Origin: Liolophura sinensis
Taxonomy: Eukaryota; Mollusca; Polyplacophora; Chitonida; Chitonidae
Reading direction: 5' to 3'
Length of the DNA stretch: 64,000 nucleotides
Assembly: GCF_032854445.1 (NCBI RefSeq)
Contig: NC_088305.1
Location: forward strand, 17,595,717-17,659,716
This document shows positions 47,959 through 60,794 of this stretch, piece after piece; within the stretch, counting starts at the first letter, position 1; the number at the start of each line of letters is the position of its first letter. The translations under genes and the position numbers were made by a program. The notes beneath the pieces were generated by a model. It did no database searches. It was not told the origin of the DNA and worked only from the letters and a program-made list of their open reading frames with translations.

Positions 47959-50710
47959 CTCTCAAGAGGAGAGAGGGGATTAGAAAAATTTGTAACATCA
48001 AATCAGTTAATCAAGCTTTAATTTCAATACCAAATCAATGAATTCTAAATGCGAATATTTCATTATTTATGATCAGGCACAGAAACGCTACACCAAGCAC
48101 AAGAAGCCTTGGTCCTTATTCTCGCGGTATCAAATTCGATATACATTCACATTTGGTAGTCGCCCAACACACCGATGCAGATCACATCGGTCCGTTTGTG
48201 TCACCTTGGTTTTTTTTTTATCCTCTGCTGTCTCAGTACGTAAATGTTCTAAACACATAACTTCAAACTTTACCATAATCTTTGTGGGGATACGTGTCCA
48301 ATCAAAACATTATAACAGCTAGACGTGCCTCCACCACATGAAATAACTTATGTTATTGACCGAGTTCGTGCTGTAAATGTCTTTGAAGGAACGACAAAAA
48401 ACCGATTCCATTCAAACAAAACAACGATCAAAAATGTTAAATTTATATCGTTAGCATACTATATTTTTTACGACTTTAACCCAGTGTGATTTTTTTTCGT
48501 GTCTTGATGAGCTTTACGTACGAGCAAGACATACGTTCCTGTAATTCGACAATAACCACACAACACTGACGCTGTGATACTGGACTTCGGCCAGAACTCC
48601 CGTTGAAATAGACTTCATGTAAGTCATCATAATAAGACTGTGCTCGGAATGAAAATATAGCGGACACCACCAGCATTAAGCGTGACAGAGTTTGTACAAA
48701 TATCTGAAACCACTATCTCTAACCCACAAGGGCACATCTTCTTCTATCTCCAATGAAATAGAGTGTTCAGATTTCATTCGCAATTGCAGTTCAAAATGAA
48801 GTGGGCTATTTTTCTGTCCCTTTCATTTTCTGCAGAATAAAATTTTCCACAAAACAGATATAATTATCTGGTGTTGCAACCTCGACTAATTGCTTAAATC
48901 CCCTACGACTTTCAGTGAACGTATTCAACAGGAAAGCTCACTGCACCACCCTTAATCGATATGAAGTCAATATTGACAGAGAAATAAAAGGAATGAAATC
49001 AGATATAAACAACACTATTGCCTTTCCCAAAGAGGACAAAATATACTTGCCTATATATGTTAGTGCATCGTAACCTAGACGCTAACCCTTTTTAAATTTA
49101 CGTTTCTGTGAACACCTAAAGTTGAAATGATTTAGTTTTAGATTCAGAACTGGGTACTGAAAAAAGAAAAAGCAGAATATCGAGACGTCGCATACCATTG
49201 TTATTTGAGAATCCCTGATCAAAAAGATGGGATGGTGGGGATAAAAGAAGAGACTTTGTCGTGGACGCAAGCAATTTAGCACCTTTCAACCCATCAGTAA
49301 AATTTATTACCTGGATAATTATGAATCGTACATAATTCTAAGATGTGGTTAGGACCAGATGGGAGATATAACAAATATATGGCAGACTAACACATTAAAT
49401 GAATGATGATGGCTTAACGTACATGTAAGAGACAGTAAATTGTTGATGTCACGATAACATCCAAAAGAAATTAAACACGCCGACAAGCCAGTTAAATTGA
49501 AATCCTCGGTTAAAACGCGAAAAATTGTAAAACTTGCATATAGATTTTAAAATATAGGCCAATAGCCTATATTAAATGAGAGAAAAATAGTTCAAATACA
49601 GTTAATTTTGTAGAACACCTGTCAAAGATAATCAATTATTTACAGTCAGCCAGGATATGTTTTGTACCATATTAGGAATCTTACAAAAACAGAGTGGTGA
49701 CCAAGTAATACCTTCATCGGGAATAAAATTGTGCTTTAAACTCGAATTGCCAGTACCGCATATCATTAAGGATGTTCGACATCCGATACAAGATTTTAGC
49801 CTTGAATATAGGTTTATTTAGAGTAGCCTTAGCCTCCAGGACCCATACTCGTAATAGACTAGCACCTAGTCCTTTGGAAGGTTTTTAAATCCCTTGTTAT
49901 CTGTTCCGTAGTAAGCAGCTAATGTTGTATTTATAAAACCAAGCTAAACATTTTAGCAATTAACTATGCGAGAAGTGGGATGGAGTTGAATCACTCGTAA
50001 ATCCAACATACAGTTATGTTGAAGACAAAGTTGGAAAAACTAATGGTGAGCTTTAATTCAAGTAAAATACATATCTAGAAAAGATAAACAATCAATAAAT
50101 CAAACGTACATCAAAATTCGGGTTAGCAACTTATTTTGAATATGGGCCCAGGTTTACGACTATGTGCATATTAAAGGCTGAGTTTAATGTCCTTCGTAGA
50201 TAAAGCAGGCTGAACCTCAAACCGCGTCTAGTCCTTTTATTCATAGCCTCATAGCCCATTTGAAATTACATTAGACGTCGACATAACTTCAATCCATTCC
50301 AATCCAATCTCGCCGGATATTTATCCCTCAAACAATTTGAAGTGTCATATCGAATGAGTAAAGTAGTCCGGTAAAAACCCAACTGCGCCTTTCACTCGCT
50401 AGGACACTTACGGTGTGGAATCATTGGACATGAAATTTGTACAGTCCGTTGCTCTCTCTTTTACGAGGGGCCATGGTGACAATAAGCTTTCGATGACAAT
50501 GGCGTGGGCGTGTGGCCGGTCTAACGCTTGTTTAAGACCAACTATACGGTGTGAGAAAGTTCATGGGTAACTTGCCTAAAGCTGCTGGTTTACGCCTGGC
50601 ACTCCGCTTTCCATCACCATAAACAAAACTGGCCTCCACTCAGTAAGTAGAAAAGTCTTAAACTTAATTTTACTTTGAAACAACGCACATAGTTCAGTTA
50701 GTCTTTACAT
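47959..50710. other. Unassigned intergenic sequence
   Basis: 2.75 kb. The only repeat seen is a possible inverted family C tail (ATGAATGATGATGGCTTAAC) at 49393-49414. A minus-strand 66-codon frame at 48476-48676 starts MLVVSAIFSFRAQSYYDD and could be a signal-peptide exon, but nothing supports it further. Confidence 0.4.
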
Positions 50711-50860
50711 GTAAGACGTCTGCATGAAAGACGTCTGCATGAAAGACGTCTGCATGTAAGACGTCTGCATGAAAGACGTCTGCATGTAAGACGTCTGCAT
50801 GAAAGACGTCTGCATGAAAGACGTCTGCATGTAAGACGTCTGCATGAAAGACGGCTGCAG
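50711..50860. repeat. 15-bp minisatellite, 10 units
   Basis: Ten exact-length units of two types: GTAAGACGTCTGCAT (B) and GAAAGACGTCTGCAT (A), in the order B-A-A-B-A-B-A-A-B-A; the last unit carries two changes. Each unit has a GACGTC palindrome, and TGCATG at each junction. Because 15 is a multiple of three, a minus-strand frame (50694-50897, 67 codons with ATG) stays open and reads as a pentapeptide repeat HADVF/HADVL. Confidence 0.98.
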
Positions 50861-51764
50861 AAAACGGGGCAGAATCTGCCATCAGCACTGAGATCATGGA
50901 AAGATGCTGAGCCAGTTACGGCCCAACAAAATATTTCATATAATTGACATATTACTTTGTACGTACCGTTGGATTAACGGCATCCTGAACAGCGTGTTTC
51001 GAATCTGCGGCTTTCTGACCTTGATTCGGACATGGCTCTCGACTCGAAGATTTACGGTTAATACAATCAAGGGACTAATTACGGGATCTCCTGCAGAGCG
51101 AACAAAACATCGGTAATTAAAGAAGAAAAGTAGTAGTTTTTATTGGCTTTTCATTTTAATTACCGGGAAAAAGTGTTTCCTAATCATAAGAACTCCATCC
51201 AAATAAACTCATAGACCGATGTTTCTTATTCCATGTTATACATCACAATTGTGTTAGGTAATATCCGAGGTTCCCACCAATTCAATCTAGAAAAACCGAT
51301 CCATGCATAAACCATGTGAAATTGACCCAAGCTTTGTCAAAAGCTGGCTGAGATGAATTCGTCTCTGCTGGAGTCGATTGAGCCAGGAACCAGATGGCTG
51401 CTCTACGTACTTTTCTTGGGGAATTCTAATGAGCCTTTTCCATGGAAATGCTAGTTGTGGCAGGTTTTTGTACGTGAAGATCTATTGATCGGCCGTACTG
51501 AAGGTAATCGACGGGAGCCTGGAATGTGTAAAGTCACGTCGTCCATAGATCTCCCAAACCAACATCTTCTGTGTCAGACTGGAGAACCGTTGTAAGCTCA
51601 CCATATGTTACCCGCCTCATTGACCACATCATTTGTCGACAGCACATAAATGCAGGTTATTTATGGACGATGTTCTTCAAAAAGACAGATGAGAAATATC
51701 TGGACCTAAACACCTAAACTAGTATTTTTACCTTTCATTGGCTAAAGAAGAAAGAGTTGAATCA
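50861..51764. other. Unassigned intergenic sequence
   Basis: No gene or repeat recognised. Confidence 0.5.
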
Positions 51765-51945
51765 ATGCGTCGAAGCAGACATTCGTATACCAGTCGTCAA
51801 CCAATCAGGACGTCCCACGTCAATAATCGCAAGGCCAATTTCCAAATCGACGTATAACAGAAACCATCAAAGAACTAAGAAAGTATGTAAAAGTATGTAT
51901 GAAAATAGGACAGAAAAGGGAATATCGTCAGCTTTCACTGTTGAA
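51765..51945 (+). repeat. Family E promoter-like repeat, copy
   Basis: ATGCGTCGAAGCAGACATTC, CGTCAACCAATCAGGACG (CCAAT), GGCCAATTTCCAAATCGACG (second CCAAT), AACCATCAAAGAACTAAGAA. The TATA position is altered to TATGTAAAA. Confidence 0.82.
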
Positions 51946-52522
51946 CAAAATTTATAGTCAAATTTTATTGCTCTATATTGTATTGGGTCCACACTGAATC
52001 CGTCTCCGTGTCATTCGACGGCAGGATGTTTACGCTATTTCTGGTTTCTGAGACCATCACCCTACTGGCAACATTTCAGAGCAGAATTCTTGACGATAAA
52101 TGATCTGAATAAATAAATAAATGTATTCTAATTTTTATGTTTGCTATTTGGAGGATATAAAACCAGTCACGACTTAACGATCACTGTATCCAAATGTGTA
52201 ATGAGATTTGTGATATTTCAGTATGACACTCTAAAAGCTACTGTGTTAAACGGCCAGAATGCTATTTTTCCCAGAGGTGCAGATTAAAATTTGTAATATA
52301 CCACAGAAGTGTTATTATATTCCCAACATATTGTTATGTTTAATTTAACAGAAACAATTTTAAGAATGTATATAAAATAATTTCATAATATGGAAACTAA
52401 TATGGAAACAAGTGTTTAAATAATAATCCCCATGTTGGGATACGGATAATAGTTTTTTTCTCCTGAAACTCATTTTGTTTACAGTATATTTCAACTATTT
52501 AAATACATAGGTCTCCAGTCAT

Positions 52523-52542
52523 AGGTCATAGGTCATAGGTCT
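52523..52542 (+). promoter_or_regulatory. Three AGGTCA half-sites in DR1 spacing
   Basis: AGGTCA-T-AGGTCA-T-AGGTCT at 52523, 52530 and 52537. DR1 is the classic nuclear-receptor (RXR heterodimer/HNF4) arrangement. It may equally be a chance 7-bp tandem repeat (CATAGGT). No neighbouring gene is known. Confidence 0.35.
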
Positions 52543-52984
52543 ATAAGTAAAATATTCGACAAAAAGTCAAAGAAATGGAATCAATGAGAAATGGAATCTT
52601 GAGATACTTGAATTGAATTTGGACCAAACGTGTGTCACCTGCATCGTATTTGATAATGGACTTAAAATGCATTTAAAACTGGAGTATATGTTAGTAAACT
52701 TAGCGTTCAAGTATATAAACATACGTCATTCAATCGTTGTGAGAGTAGTTGAGAAAAGGCATATTTGCATGTTGCAGTATGAAGATGTCCTGTCCATTTT
52801 GTTTTAATACAAGTCATTTTGTATGTAAGGGTTATCGCCTGAGCTTGAGGTGTTTGATCGCGGTTATGCACCTTTTAAGCGGTTACATAATGGACTAGGC
52901 GTATAAACCGTGATGAAACCGCAAACAAATGGCGATAAACTACTTACATATTGACACTGTTGTTCGACAGCGAGTGCTTTATTT

Positions 52985-53506
52985 TTGCATATTGTTCAGT
53001 TTCGACAGATAGTTCTTACGACCTGCATTGGCATCAGAAAAAAATCTCGATTTCTGGGTAGTTTGTTTTCGTCACCTATATACGGTAATGATACATGTAA
53101 GACGATACCAAATTCCAAACCTTTATACAATCTGAATAAATTGGCACTATTCATGTCGGCTAGAAGTCCAGTTGAAAAACAAGGTCTTCGAAGCGATCAG
53201 TTCAGATGGGACCCGATGACAAGCGAAATTATGATTAACATATCTGGATTTCATTCTATCTTTGTGTCTGTTTCACACAGGACAACAACCAACTCATTAA
53301 AATGTCCCACAAGCATACAAAGCATGCAGAATCAACACTACAATGTTATCAAATCCTTAGAAATTCTATTTTGTTTTCATGAAAATCAATGCCATTGGGT
53401 AGAACATACAGAACTTTTTAAATTCTCTACCTATCGACACAGATTAGGACAATACAAGTATTTTGTATGCCTTGTGGAACATTTTGAACTTTTCTGGAAA
53501 AATTAG
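52985..53506 (+). other. Long open frame (173 codons) of unknown significance
   Basis: Open from 52985, where it begins TTG rather than ATG. The first Met lies near residue 57 (MSARSPVEKQG). No domain, signal or repeat is recognised and composition is Ser/Phe/His-rich, like translated AT-rich DNA, so it may be chance. Confidence 0.2.
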
Positions 53507-53639
53507 TGTCCAATTAATTATTTTTGATGTAAATAAAATGTTCCAAGCTCAGTGACATTTTCCAAAAACGTCAAATGTAGACGAGACTGTTCTACGTGAT
53601 AATTCATACGTTGGAAATAGAAAGACATTTGCACTCTTG

Positions 53640-53726
53640 CCCTTGCTATTTCTTAGCACATATCGCCACAATATTACTGAAATATTGCCTCAAGCCATGT
53701 GGCCTTAAGCCATAATCATTCATTCT
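53640..53726 (+). mobile_element. SINE family C 3' part
   Basis: CACAATATTACTGAAATATT, GCCTCAAGCCATGTGGCC, TTAAGCCATAATCATTCATT. The same tail is seen at 6841-6878. Confidence 0.5.
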
Positions 53727-54084
53727 TACCACATAATTAGGTCATGTGTATTGTGTATATTTGCTTCTTAAAGGGATTATTGAGAATGTTTCATAGAAAT
53801 ATGGAAAAATGCATGTATTTAGATATGTGACATTAAGAAACGCTTTAATAAATGCGTTGTTTCTGTGTCCTGTAGGCTGTTGGGTAATACGCAAATTTAC
53901 AGAGCCTATGAGGCGGGAAAGGGCCATGTCTGTTCTGTATATAAGGAGAAGCAATAGTCTGTGTTGTTATTTGGCAGACACCAATAATTTAAACTCTCTC
54001 TCTCTCACCACTGCTATTTCCTTTGGCAGAAAACACGGAATTCAAGTCTCAAAGGTATGAGGTGATCTTTTTTAAAACGAACAG

Positions 54085-54123
54085 TGATAAGAGGTGCATC
54101 TCTACGTAATACACCTCTTATCA
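54085..54123. other. Perfect 12-bp stem-loop
   Basis: TGATAAGAGGTG and its exact inverse CACCTCTTATCA around a 15-nt loop. Function unknown. Confidence 0.7.
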
Positions 54124-57100
54124 AGTCTCTTGTCAGAGAAACCGATAAAATGAAACACCCACGGGCAGCAATAGCGTTAGTAGGTAGAGGTACATGTAGG
54201 TATTAACTCCTCTCCCTTAAGTGGCATTAATATTTGGTGCTTAATCTTCCACAATGGGAACAAAAGGGCGATATACAGCTTTGTAATTTTGCTTTCAGTG
54301 CTCCAATCAAGCTTCTCCACGCAGGTGGAGCAGTTTATTGCTCAGTATCTCATACCTAAGGAATCAAATCTCGCCCTCGAATCACTCCATTTTGTTTAAA
54401 TATCTGGATTGAACCTGTATTTTTCATCAGTGAGATTGATTCCACCGACAAGTCCTGTCATAAGGATATCCGTATGGAAAGCTTCCTGAAGTCAGTTAAA
54501 TATTGATGTCATATTGACCTACAGTTAGGCTATCGCTGATGACACAGACTCCTGCCGTCTCTTTGACAACCGGTGTCATTACTATTTCTTATTACGAGAC
54601 CCTTCCATACACCAGTGTGCTTTAATGTGAAATTTGATTCTTTGGGATTTTTCAGGAAGTTAGTAAAATACAAGCGCATGTTGTTTTTTTTTTTTTTCAA
54701 ATTGGCCACTTTCCCGAATGATCTGATGTAATAACCTGGTTCACATAATTTCAACACTGTGTACAATGTACCACAACTATTCAATTTTGGGGGTCCACAC
54801 TAGTATCCCAGCGGGGCATCTCTTGAAATCGCTTTGATTATTATTATTATTCTCAGGCAACGCGTAATATTGCCATATCTCAAAAACTGGTAAAGGTATA
54901 AAACCCACACTGTGGAGCCTTAACAGGTGAAGCAACCTTTGACGTTTTGTGCTGTTTTGCTAGTTACGTGATTAAGCGGCAATTTTGAATTTTTTTTATA
55001 AGCTAAATAAATCTTCTCCAAAACGGCTAAATCTTTCGAGATAAACTGTTCGTTTACAGATTTTAGGTAGACCACTCTACCGACATTGTAAAAAAAATTT
55101 TTAGGTGAAGTTCAAAAACTGTTTAAAATCATTAAACAAACACAATGTCTGGTGTTCCTTTCCGCCATGATTACAAATCTGCAAGAATTATTTTTGTACT
55201 TTTGTGTTGTTGTCATGTTCTGACCAAAAGACCAACAAAAATTTTACAAAACCGTCCTATGTAAATAACACTAGAGTGATAGACTGCATGAAACCATTAA
55301 CTGTAGTTTACTGCTGGAACGAGCATCAGCTTTGTAACAATGTATTCTTTCTGTCTTTTGTCCTCGATAATCAAAGCCGCCTATTCTCTGTATTCTATTA
55401 TCAGTATTTGTCCAATTGAAAATGATGCCTCGCAGTCTAGAGTTCAAATCCAGTACATTCCTTTAATTTTTTTCGTGTTTTTTCTCGGTATCATGACCTT
55501 TGTAGACATCAGGCTACCAGAAGCGGTAAAAGATCATTGCGTGGCGCAATGACACATGAGCGTAATGATCCAGGAGCGATGCGGTTTTCTGCGCAGCATG
55601 CAGACAATGTCACTTGGGTATAGCTGTTTTCACATACATGTATAAGTGTTCAGTTAGATCAAACTGCTTCACTTTAATACTTAAAATAACCTCAATGTCT
55701 GTTTTATTGCACGGACGTCTGTCTTCCCACGATAGGAAGCCACATTAACATTCAAGAGCTGACAAGTGATTTGACACCACAGGGAGAATATCATATGACG
55801 CTTTCAATGTTAGTGATTGGCCATAAAGGATTGTCGGTTTCATATCACCGATGTTAATTTCTCATTTCTTTACTTTACACCTGTGGCCTGCCTCTGTTTT
55901 TACCCTACCTATAGCCGTACACTGTATGTTCAGTTATAGGATGGAGACGTTTTGTGGTTCATTTGGGGGCGACTGGTGATGCCAGGTATGGCTGAAAGTA
56001 GATTTTATTTTCGTTGGAAAATGCGATACTCTTCGTGCACCGTCAAACATGTGGTCCATGGGGGAAACTGTCACACTGTCGTCGTGCTGTCATGTTACTC
56101 GCTATTGATGCTGGCATTAGATTTAAAGTACATGAAATAAAGATATGTGTTGGGGGCCTTTGTGGCCAAATAACAGATAGGCTATTGTATTAAGCACTGA
56201 TGACATCCTGTGTCACGATTGTCAAGACTTCCTGTTTTTCCTGCGTTTTTAAATTACATTTTGCTCAAAAGCAGATTTCTGTGTTTCTGTTCACATGGTT
56301 GGACTCGTCCCAAAAAGTCTGTTTTGCTAATAAGGTTATCTGTCGTATACAGTAAGTGTGTGGAGCGTTTAATTTTGTTGTTGTTGTTTATTCTCAAGAT
56401 ATTTTCACTCATGGTGCATTATTAACCTTAATGGAATGCGTAGATCAGAAATAAAAATCATAGTTTAAAAATGCAATATCGTAACGCAATAGCCATGCCA
56501 CAGTTCCAAAGACATATTTGTGCCTCTTTATTTCTATGTTCAAACCGGTGGTGTCTATCATCTCTATGTTTTAGAAAATCAAAAATACTGTTTTTTTTTA
56601 ATATTAAATATAAAGGTAAATTATACCTTCCTGAATAAACATTGTTGGATGTGTTGGTCGGTGGAATTTGCATGGAAACTAGATTCCAAACCCCTGGTAA
56701 CTACTAAGGCCTGTCGGAACAAAATATTCCACTGTGTTACGGATCTGATGTACCTTAGTACTCGCAAAGGCCGCCGGGATCACACCACGTCGTTAAGCAG
56801 CACGCACTCTAGAAGGCTACTCGTTTAAATTGTCAGTACAAGATGTTGCCTCGTTCACATTTCTAATCTTTTACCACAGGGCTGCTGGTTATATCTATCT
56901 AGGGGGCTTACATACTTGGTATGGCTCTGCAAAGGTCTGACATCGGTGTGATTAATTGCTGATTCATCGCCCAAAATTTACATCTCGTTAACGAGAATTG
57001 CCGGACCTTTCGTGATTGCAACTCTAATGAGATTGCACTAAGTGATTGGAGGAGTGATTCTATGAATCGTCTTATCTAATCGATGCAAGCAGAGGTAATT

Positions 57101-60100
57101 AAATGGGCCCTGGGCTACACAGCGAAGCATTCACAAAGATAACTCAGCTGGAAGCTCATGCAGAATCAGTCCTGCTCGTGTCGATAGTCCATCTTTCAGG
57201 AGTATACTACTGCCCGGACTTATTCCCCAATTAGGCGGTCTGCAGAAATAACACGCCCATTAGGCATCTCAGGCAAGACGGTCCTTAATGTGTATAAATT
57301 TAAGCTTACGTATCGGGAAATGAACTTTACAAACTTTATGCTGTTGTTAGGTACCTACAAAAAATATTTCTTTTGACCTACATACTGCTTTAAAGAAGTA
57401 TCTATAAACAAAGCAGATTGGCTTTTGCATGAAACTGAAATCTGGATTCGATGCCAACTTTTGGTGCTTGTAAAAACTAAGAAACAAAACCCGACTGCGC
57501 TTAACTGTGAGCTTTGAAACTGTAAAAGAACTTTTTCTGAATTCAGGTTACGTGTTTAAGTATAAAGTAATATATATTATAACTTCCCTTCTGTTATTTT
57601 TACATCATTTTGGGATGTGCGCAGGTGTGACGTGAAATTTGACAACATGGCTTGTTTACAATGTTGGAAGTGGCATAACGGTCTACAAAAACGGAACTTT
57701 AAATTGACCACGTATCTCTTGTAAAGACGTGTTCTTTCATCACATGTGAAGCGATAGATAGCTACGGTTTGTAGAAATGATTGTTTAGCTAAATGTGTAC
57801 TTTGCTACCAAAGATCACATTACAACGACAACACATAGTAAATCAAACAAGGGCTATTCTGTGTGCACCGTTGAAAAAGAAAACAAATTATAACCTTATT
57901 TTTTTGTGTTTGGAAGAAAAGTGGAAACGCACCTAAACGGCCATGGCCATTTTGCTCTAAAGTGCCAGTTAAATCTTTTAATCAACATTTAATCTGGTAT
58001 TCTAGCGAGGCCGTGAGATACATCATGTTATTGAAATCGTTACATTAGTAACTCCCTCCTGACTGGTTAAAACTGATAACATGGAGCACTTTCGTCTTTT
58101 GCAGTTTGTGCGATTTTTTATACTTTAAAACGAAACTTTCTTTCAAACGTTATTGCGGGATACTTTATCGATGCATGTATATATTTGTTTTAATGTTACG
58201 ATATTCAGCCTGGTGAGCCCGTTAAATTCTGCGCCACCCAGCATAGGGCCATTAGCACATTTATCAAATAATCTTCAAATTTTGATCGAAAACACGCTTA
58301 AATTCCGCATTTAGAATTTGTTGTGGCATTTCACCACAGTGTTACCTATATATCAGTACACCATCCATTCCATGGACTGTTCACGCTGAAAGCAATTTTC
58401 AATATCCGCGGTAAAACAGAAATCGTGATATTTAAAATAACGTTGTCGTCATTGTATTAATTGGTGTGCCCAAATGATACACGTACGTATAGCTTATATA
58501 GTGGTGATTAGCTATATGGTCAAGAGGCGAAGCCGAGGCAACATATCGTGTAATCAGAATGAAACATTATCTGGTTTGTTTTGCACATACATGTACATCG
58601 GCTGAACACCTGCGAGATGAAATATACGTCTCTGACTCGGTTTTGTCAGCAGACGATGTGACGTATTCGAAATATAAGTGACGTCAATGGAACGTGTCAA
58701 GGCTCTTCAAGATTCAAAGGAAAACAAGTCCGAACAGGACATTTCAAAAGTCAACTTTTGTTTTTTTTTTTTAATTTCGCTTTGTTTACAGACTTTATTT
58801 GCTGGATAAACAGTTGTAATATTAGATTACATTTATGTGCCCAATAAGCTGAAATGTGTTTGGAAGCATTCTGATCATAATGGTAACGGCATAAGAAATT
58901 GCAGAAATTCTCCTGATAAATCCTGTCCAAACGGAAACAGAAAGCCAAAAATGATTTTGAAGCTGAAAGTAGTTTACGAAGAGTTTACACAGCAATACTT
59001 CATAGTTGACTTTCCAATTGCGTAATCTGATACTAAAATATGGAAAAAATAACAATGAAACTTGGTAACAGATTCATAACTTGATTGTGCTCAGGATACA
59101 TCAAATTACATCTTGCTCTATTTCTAGATGTTATTATCTATTATTTCCGAAAATACCATTTTTTTTCATTATCATCAACGCTTATAACAACAAAATCGCT
59201 TTATACATGTAAAAACATGCACAAATTCATATAGTCTATATATAGACAAAGTAAAACATGAAAGTGCGTCTACGAAAAATCTACCTGTACAAATGTATGT
59301 ATGTATCATTTACCTTCCACAGAGTAACCAGAGATTTGAAAATAGGCGATTTTTGCCGACGTGCTTTTATAAGTCTTAAAAGTTAACGTTTATTCTTAAA
59401 CTGTTACTCTGCCATGTTAGAGAGATCGGACACTAGGTTGTGGCAAAAATACCCCGAGGACAAATGGCCTAAGGCCAAACATGGTTACCCTGACGTCATC
59501 GGAAACAGCAGAGATAGAGAAATACCTGGCTCCTGGTTGGATAAAATTGATTAGATGACGACGCTTTCAGTTTACTGAGCGTGCTCATATATCTTAATGG
59601 AATATCTCGGTTATGCAATATCACAAAATAACAAGGAATTCTTTTTAAGCGTTTTGTGGGATACTTTATCGATCCATATATATACATTTTGTATAGTGTT
59701 GTGTTTTATTTTAAATGCATGCGAACCATATAACCATATAACTAATGTTTAGGTCAAACATAACCCCAATGATGTTTTCAAATACCGCCGTCTGTGTTGC
59801 AGAATATAAGAATGAAATGTTATGTGACGTCAGGGTACTTTGTCGTTGAGAGTATCATCCAAGAAGCCCACAGAATAAATAAAACATTTGACGAAAAAAT
59901 ACAAAAATAACTATATTCCTAGGCACAGTTTGATGCTTGCTTCAGTTTTATGTGTTTTTCTTTTTGTAAGGTAGAAATATACCAATGAATACAAATATTT
60001 ACCCATTAGCTAAATATTTTATCACCGTACTTCGTCACAGGCCAGTACATGTTCAAATATAACCGACTACACCCAGCAGGAAAATGCGTCTGCACATCGA

Positions 60101-60240
60101 CAGTTAGACTCACATAACATACAAATGCAGTTGAATTTTATGTTCTCATTTCGACCTGTAATACCGTTTTTGAATGCAAGGATGGGCCACGCATTAATAA
60201 TGATTAATGTACCTTCATAAATTCATCGCGTCTTATCGCG
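54124..60240. other. Long unassigned region
   Basis: About 6 kb without a gene or family A SINE. It holds a short (ATT)n at 54838-54853, a family D-like scrap at 56066-56092, and a palindrome TCTCGTTAACGAGA at 56983-56996 among several ATTA/TAATTA core motifs (56950-57110). The remainder shows only short open frames without domains. Confidence 0.4.
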
Positions 60241-60265
60241 AGTTATATTTGTCGTTTTGCCCCAG

Positions 60266-60292
60266 GGTGAAGATGCATATTATCTACCTGTG
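60266..60292 (+). other. Candidate 27-bp microexon
   Basis: A strong acceptor (TTTGTCGTTTTGCCCCAG) and strong donor (GTG|GTAAGT) bracket exactly nine codons, GEDAYYLPV in phase 0. No partner exon can be fixed. Confidence 0.3.
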
Positions 60293-60610
60293 GTAAGTCC
60301 ACATTTACGTATTACATTATAATTGCCGACAGCGAATGGATTTTCTGACGTGGGTAAATTGCTCAGAGAATTTTTATATTCCTTTAATATTCCGTATTAT
60401 GACAATCTTATAAAAAGCAGAACTCACATTCGGGAATTGAATGTACAGAAAAAGGCTTTTACCCGCGAAAGCTAAAAAATGGAGCTTAGATTAATCTCAG
60501 TGAGATGTCAGAATTTTGTCTTCTTTTTTGTGCTTGTTATTTTCATTTTCTCTCCATATACAATCAATGCTCCACAGCATGGTATTAACAAGTTCTTTCT
60601 GATCTTTCAG

Positions 60611-60793
60611 CTCTGCAGAAGATTCAAAGGCAGCTGGATTCGAACAGCTCTACAGGGGATCAACAGGCAAGTGGATTCAAACAGGAAGCTTGGTGTGAAC
60701 GGAATCACCAATTTCAGTCACACTTCCGCAATAAAGACTCTGATAATCCGTGATACATACATCACAAGCTTGAGTCAGAAGGCTGGCCGTTAA
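60611..60793 (+). other. Candidate terminal exon
   Basis: It follows a good acceptor (TTTCTGATCTTTCAG). Phase 0 stays open to TAA at 60793; the other two phases stay open for about 28 and 45 codons. No domain is recognised. It may pair with the microexon at 60266-60292. Confidence 0.25.
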
Positions 60794-60794
60794 A

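Noticed and set aside
50694-50897. Pentapeptide-repeat protein gene
   Set aside because: The frame exists only because the minisatellite unit is 15 bp; flanking residues show no domain and no gene context. Kept only as an observation.
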